From: an uncultured Tenacibaculum sp.
GTDB lineage: Bacteria; Bacteroidota; Bacteroidia; Flavobacteriales; Flavobacteriaceae
Direction: 5' to 3'
DNA length: 64,000 nucleotides
NCBI GenBank assembly: GCA_947504185.1
Contig: CANNGJ010000004.1
Span: 1-64,000, forward strand
The notes below the pieces were generated by a model. The model was not told the DNA's origin. It was given only the letters and a program-made list of their open reading frames with translations, and made no database searches. Positions 61,811-64,000 of the stretch are shown here, one piece after another. The position numbers were made by a program, and so were the translations under genes. Positions within the stretch are counted from its first letter, which is position 1, and every line of letters starts with the position of its first letter.

Positions 61811-61978
61811 ATGTTGAAGTTCGTAAAAAATCACATGGAAAGTATTACAGGTATAGAAATATACCCAATCATTTCACTAACTATTTTCTTTACATTTTTT
61901 GTAGTGCTGTTTTGGTGGGTGTATACCGCTAAAAAGGAATACATAAGTAGAGTAAGCGATATACCATTAAACGATTAA
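61811..61978 (+). CDS. ccoQ: Cbb3 oxidase subunit CcoQ
   Basis: Membrane protein of 55 residues, one helix at about 18-40 (ISLTIFFTFFVVLFWWVYTA), tail with KKEYISRVSDIPLND. The size, helix and place between ccoNO and ccoP identify it as CcoQ, a stabilising subunit. It begins 5 nt after ccoNO. Confidence 0.9.
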   Translation: MLKFVKNHMESITGIEIYPIISLTIFFTFFVVLFWWVYTAKKEYISRVSDIPLND

Positions 61979-61989
61979 AATAAAATAAG

Positions 61990-63120
61990 ATGAAAAAATA
62001 TATTCAATCTATAGTATCATTTCTTTTTGTTTTTTCAATGCCATTTATTTTAGCAAAAGCTTTTATGGCATATAAAGATCCATTTAGTTTATATGAAAAC
62101 CCAATTGTGTGGTTTGTAATTATAGGGTTTGGTTTAGTAGTATTGTTAAAAGAAGTTTTGGCAGCTACAGTTGTAAATAAGGCAAATGAGTTAATGCCTA
62201 AAAATTACACAAGAGTACAAACAGTTATTTCTTTTTTGTTTTTGTTTTTAACACCCATAGCATTAGCAAAAGCGATTAGCTCATATGAGAATCCGTTTAA
62301 CTTTTTAGAAAATCCATTAATCTGGATTGGTTTGATAGCTTTTGGTTTAGTAGTATTAGCAAAAGAAATGCTAACGATAACTGGAGTAGCAAAAATTGAA
62401 AAAGCTGAAATGATTAAAGCAGGAATTAATCCTGAAGAAGTTGATCATTGGGCTTGGGCTAAAAAACTAATTAATAAATGGACAGAAGCCAAAGCTATTG
62501 AAGAAGAAGGAGAAATTGTGTTAGATCATAATTACGACGGAATTAAAGAATTAGATAACAATTTACCGCCTTGGTGGGTGTATATGTTCTATGCAACGAT
62601 CATTTTCGCAGTAGTATATTTAGTAAAATACGAAATGATGGGAGCTCCAAATCAAGATATGGAGTATGCACAATCTGTAGCACAAGCTAAGAGAGAACTA
62701 GCAGCTTTTAGATCAACATCTAAAGAAGCAATTATCGATGCTGAAACAGTAACGATTCTAACAGGTGAAAGTGATTTAAATAGAGGTAAAGCTGTTTATA
62801 ATTTAAACTGTGCTGCTTGTCATATCGCTGATGGAGGTGGAGGTATCGGACCTAACTTAACCGATGAATATTGGATTTTAGGTGGAGGTATTAAAAACGT
62901 TTTTACAACAATTACAAATGGTGGTCGTGACGGTAAAGGAATGGTTGCTTGGGGTAAAACCTTAAAGCCAAAAGACATCCAAAAAGTGGCAAGTTATATT
63001 ATGGGTATGCAAGGTACTACACCTGCAAAGCCAAAACCACCACAAGGAGAGTTGTATAAAGACGAAGCTCAAGAAGTAAAAGAAGAAGTTATAGAACAAG
63101 TAAAAGATAGTGTTCAATAA
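61990..63120 (+). CDS. ccoP: Cbb3 oxidase subunit CcoP with duplicated N-terminal segment
   Basis: Membrane-anchored cytochrome c subunit, 376 residues. The first 130 residues hold two copies of a two-helix unit: residues 8-60 and 77-127 share the pattern SFLF.F..P..LAKA...Y, ENP, then GFGLVVL or AFGLVVL. A further helix at about 195-213 (the standard CcoP anchor after NLPPWWVYMF) precedes one haem c domain with CAACHIADGGGG and its Met ligand. Only one CxxCH motif is visible in the ordinary place. The duplication is odd and is discussed among the findings. Confidence 0.9.
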   Translation: MKKYIQSIVSFLFVFSMPFILAKAFMAYKDPFSLYENPIVWFVIIGFGLVVLLKEVLAATVVNKANELMPKNYTRVQTVISFLFLFLTPIALAKAISSYENPFNFLENPLIWIGLIAFGLVVLAKEMLTITGVAKIEKAEMIKAGINPEEVDHWAWAKKLINKWTEAKAIEEEGEIVLDHNYDGIKELDNNLPPWWVYMFYATIIFAVVYLVKYEMMGAPNQDMEYAQSVAQAKRELAAFRSTSKEAIIDAETVTILTGESDLNRGKAVYNLNCAACHIADGGGGIGPNLTDEYWILGGGIKNVFTTITNGGRDGKGMVAWGKTLKPKDIQKVASYIMGMQGTTPAKPKPPQGELYKDEAQEVKEEVIEQVKDSVQ

Positions 63121-63150
63121 TATTGAACATTGGTTTGGTTTTAATAGTTG

Positions 63151-64000
63151 ATGATGGAAACACCCGAGAACGAACAATTTAGAGATAGTATTGGTACTGT
63201 TACAAAAGAAGGCAAACGTGCTTGGGTGTATCCTAAAAAACCAAGCGGACGATTCTATAAATATAGAAGCTATGTAAGCTATTTTTTATTAGCATTTTTA
63301 TTATCAGCGCCATTTATTAAAATCAATGGAAATCAGTTTTTACTGTTTAATGTTTTAGAGCGTAAGTTCAATATTTTCGGATTTCCTTTTTGGCCACAAG
63401 ACTTTCATTTGTTGGTGGTTTCAATGATTGTTGGAGTTGTATTTATTATTCTGTTTACTGTTGTTTTTGGACGCATTTTTTGTGGATGGATTTGTCCGCA
63501 AACGATATTTCTAGAAATGGTTTTTAGAAAGATTGAATACTGGATTGATGGAGATAGAGGAAAACAAATTCGTTTAGAAAAACAAAAATGGAATGCAGAG
63601 AAAATAAAAAAGAGATTATTAAAATGGTTTATCTTTTTTATTATTTCGTTCCTAATTGCAAATGTATTTTTAGCGTATTTAATAGGGGGAGACACTGTAA
63701 TTGAATATGTAACAGGAAATCCGTTTGATAATTTAAATACATTAATTTCCTTATTAATTTTCACAGGAGTTTTCTATTTTATTTTCGCGTGGTTTAGAGA
63801 ACAAGTATGTATTATCGCTTGTCCTTATGGTAGGTTACAGGGAGTTCTATTAGATAATAAAACCATTAATGTTGCGTACGATCATGTTCGTGGAGAAGGA
63901 GAAAAGGGGAGAGCAAAATTCAATAGAAAAGAAGATAGAGCAACCACAGGAAAAGGAGATTGTATTGATTGTTTTCAATGTGTAAATGTATGTCCTACAG
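63151..64000 (+). CDS. ccoG: Cbb3 oxidase accessory protein CcoG (RdxA/FixG), incomplete at the window edge
   Basis: Ferredoxin-type membrane protein; 283 codons are in the window and the frame continues beyond 64000. Visible parts: helices from about residue 45, the redox motif GRIFCGWICPQTIF, EQVCIIACPYGRLQ, and the first cluster of the dicluster ferredoxin DCIDCFQCVNVCPT at the very end. CcoG reduces copper for oxidase assembly. An alternative ATG is one codon downstream. It lies 30 nt after ccoP in the same operon. Confidence 0.93.
   Translation, partial: MMETPENEQFRDSIGTVTKEGKRAWVYPKKPSGRFYKYRSYVSYFLLAFLLSAPFIKINGNQFLLFNVLERKFNIFGFPFWPQDFHLLVVSMIVGVVFIILFTVVFGRIFCGWICPQTIFLEMVFRKIEYWIDGDRGKQIRLEKQKWNAEKIKKRLLKWFIFFIISFLIANVFLAYLIGGDTVIEYVTGNPFDNLNTLISLLIFTGVFYFIFAWFREQVCIIACPYGRLQGVLLDNKTINVAYDHVRGEGEKGRAKFNRKEDRATTGKGDCIDCFQCVNVCPT

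Overview
AT-rich chromosomal DNA from a member of the Flavobacteriaceae (Bacteroidetes). The evidence is: promoters of the TAnnTTTG (-7) type, start codons almost without Shine-Dalgarno sequences, a fused CcoN/CcoO cytochrome oxidase subunit, a fused E1 alpha/beta 2-oxoacid dehydrogenase, and Bacteroidetes-restricted families such as DUF2851 and DUF6952. A Tenacibaculum/Polaribacter-like genus is my guess from recall, not shown by the sequence.

Layout. 1-4 kb: peroxide defence, with katG divergent from a 2-Cys peroxiredoxin, thioredoxin and DUF6952 gene. 4-6.8 kb: a kinase-like gene, then a two-gene unit of unknown function (cytosolic protein plus four-helix membrane protein) bounded by imperfect inverted repeats, which looks like an inserted cassette. 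6.8-20 kb: ordinary metabolism and transport (FAD oxidoreductase, cupin, sodium symporter, nitroreductase, membrane redoxin, DUF2851, E1 dehydrogenase, peptidase-like surface protein, LOG protein). 20-28.3 kb: a secreted-peptide locus. 28.4-38.9 kb: uvrA, K+ channel, alanine symporter, acyl-CoA dehydrogenase, rpsU, XerC-like recombinase, hibernation factor. 39-52.2 kb: the ancient tRNA-tuf-secE-nusG-rplKAJL-rpoBC block. 52.2-64 kb: an Fnr-type regulator and a microaerobic regulon (ccoI, deoC, deoD, hemN, ccoS, ccoNO, ccoQ, ccoP, ccoG).

The most interesting region is 20-28.3 kb. It holds nine tandem or interspersed genes for short cysteine-rich peptides that share one 23-residue double-glycine leader, a C39-peptidase ABC transporter, an HlyD adaptor, a VKOR-thioredoxin fusion that could form disulfides, and a LuxR-type regulator with a degenerate receiver. 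A tenth, orphan peptide lies at 10.7-10.8 kb. The peptide cores differ widely while the leaders barely change. One peptide has lost the second half of its leader. A 44-nt double-hairpin element stands before three peptides, each time right after a large gene, and a truncated copy stands before a fourth.

The locus also has its own promoter signature. A 9-bp direct repeat (TACGGTTTT-like) separated by 13 bp sits exactly 27 bp upstream of a -7 box. It occurs before the VKOR gene, before the orphan peptide, and before the two-gene cassette at 5-6.5 kb, so these three places may form one regulon.

A second regulon can be read near the end. Three TGAY-N4-ATCA boxes lie before ccoI, before a 111-aa gene, and before ccoS-ccoNOQPG. 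Each is centred exactly 29.5 bp upstream of the first base of a -7 box. The first box also overlaps the promoter of the divergent fnr-like gene, which suggests autorepression.
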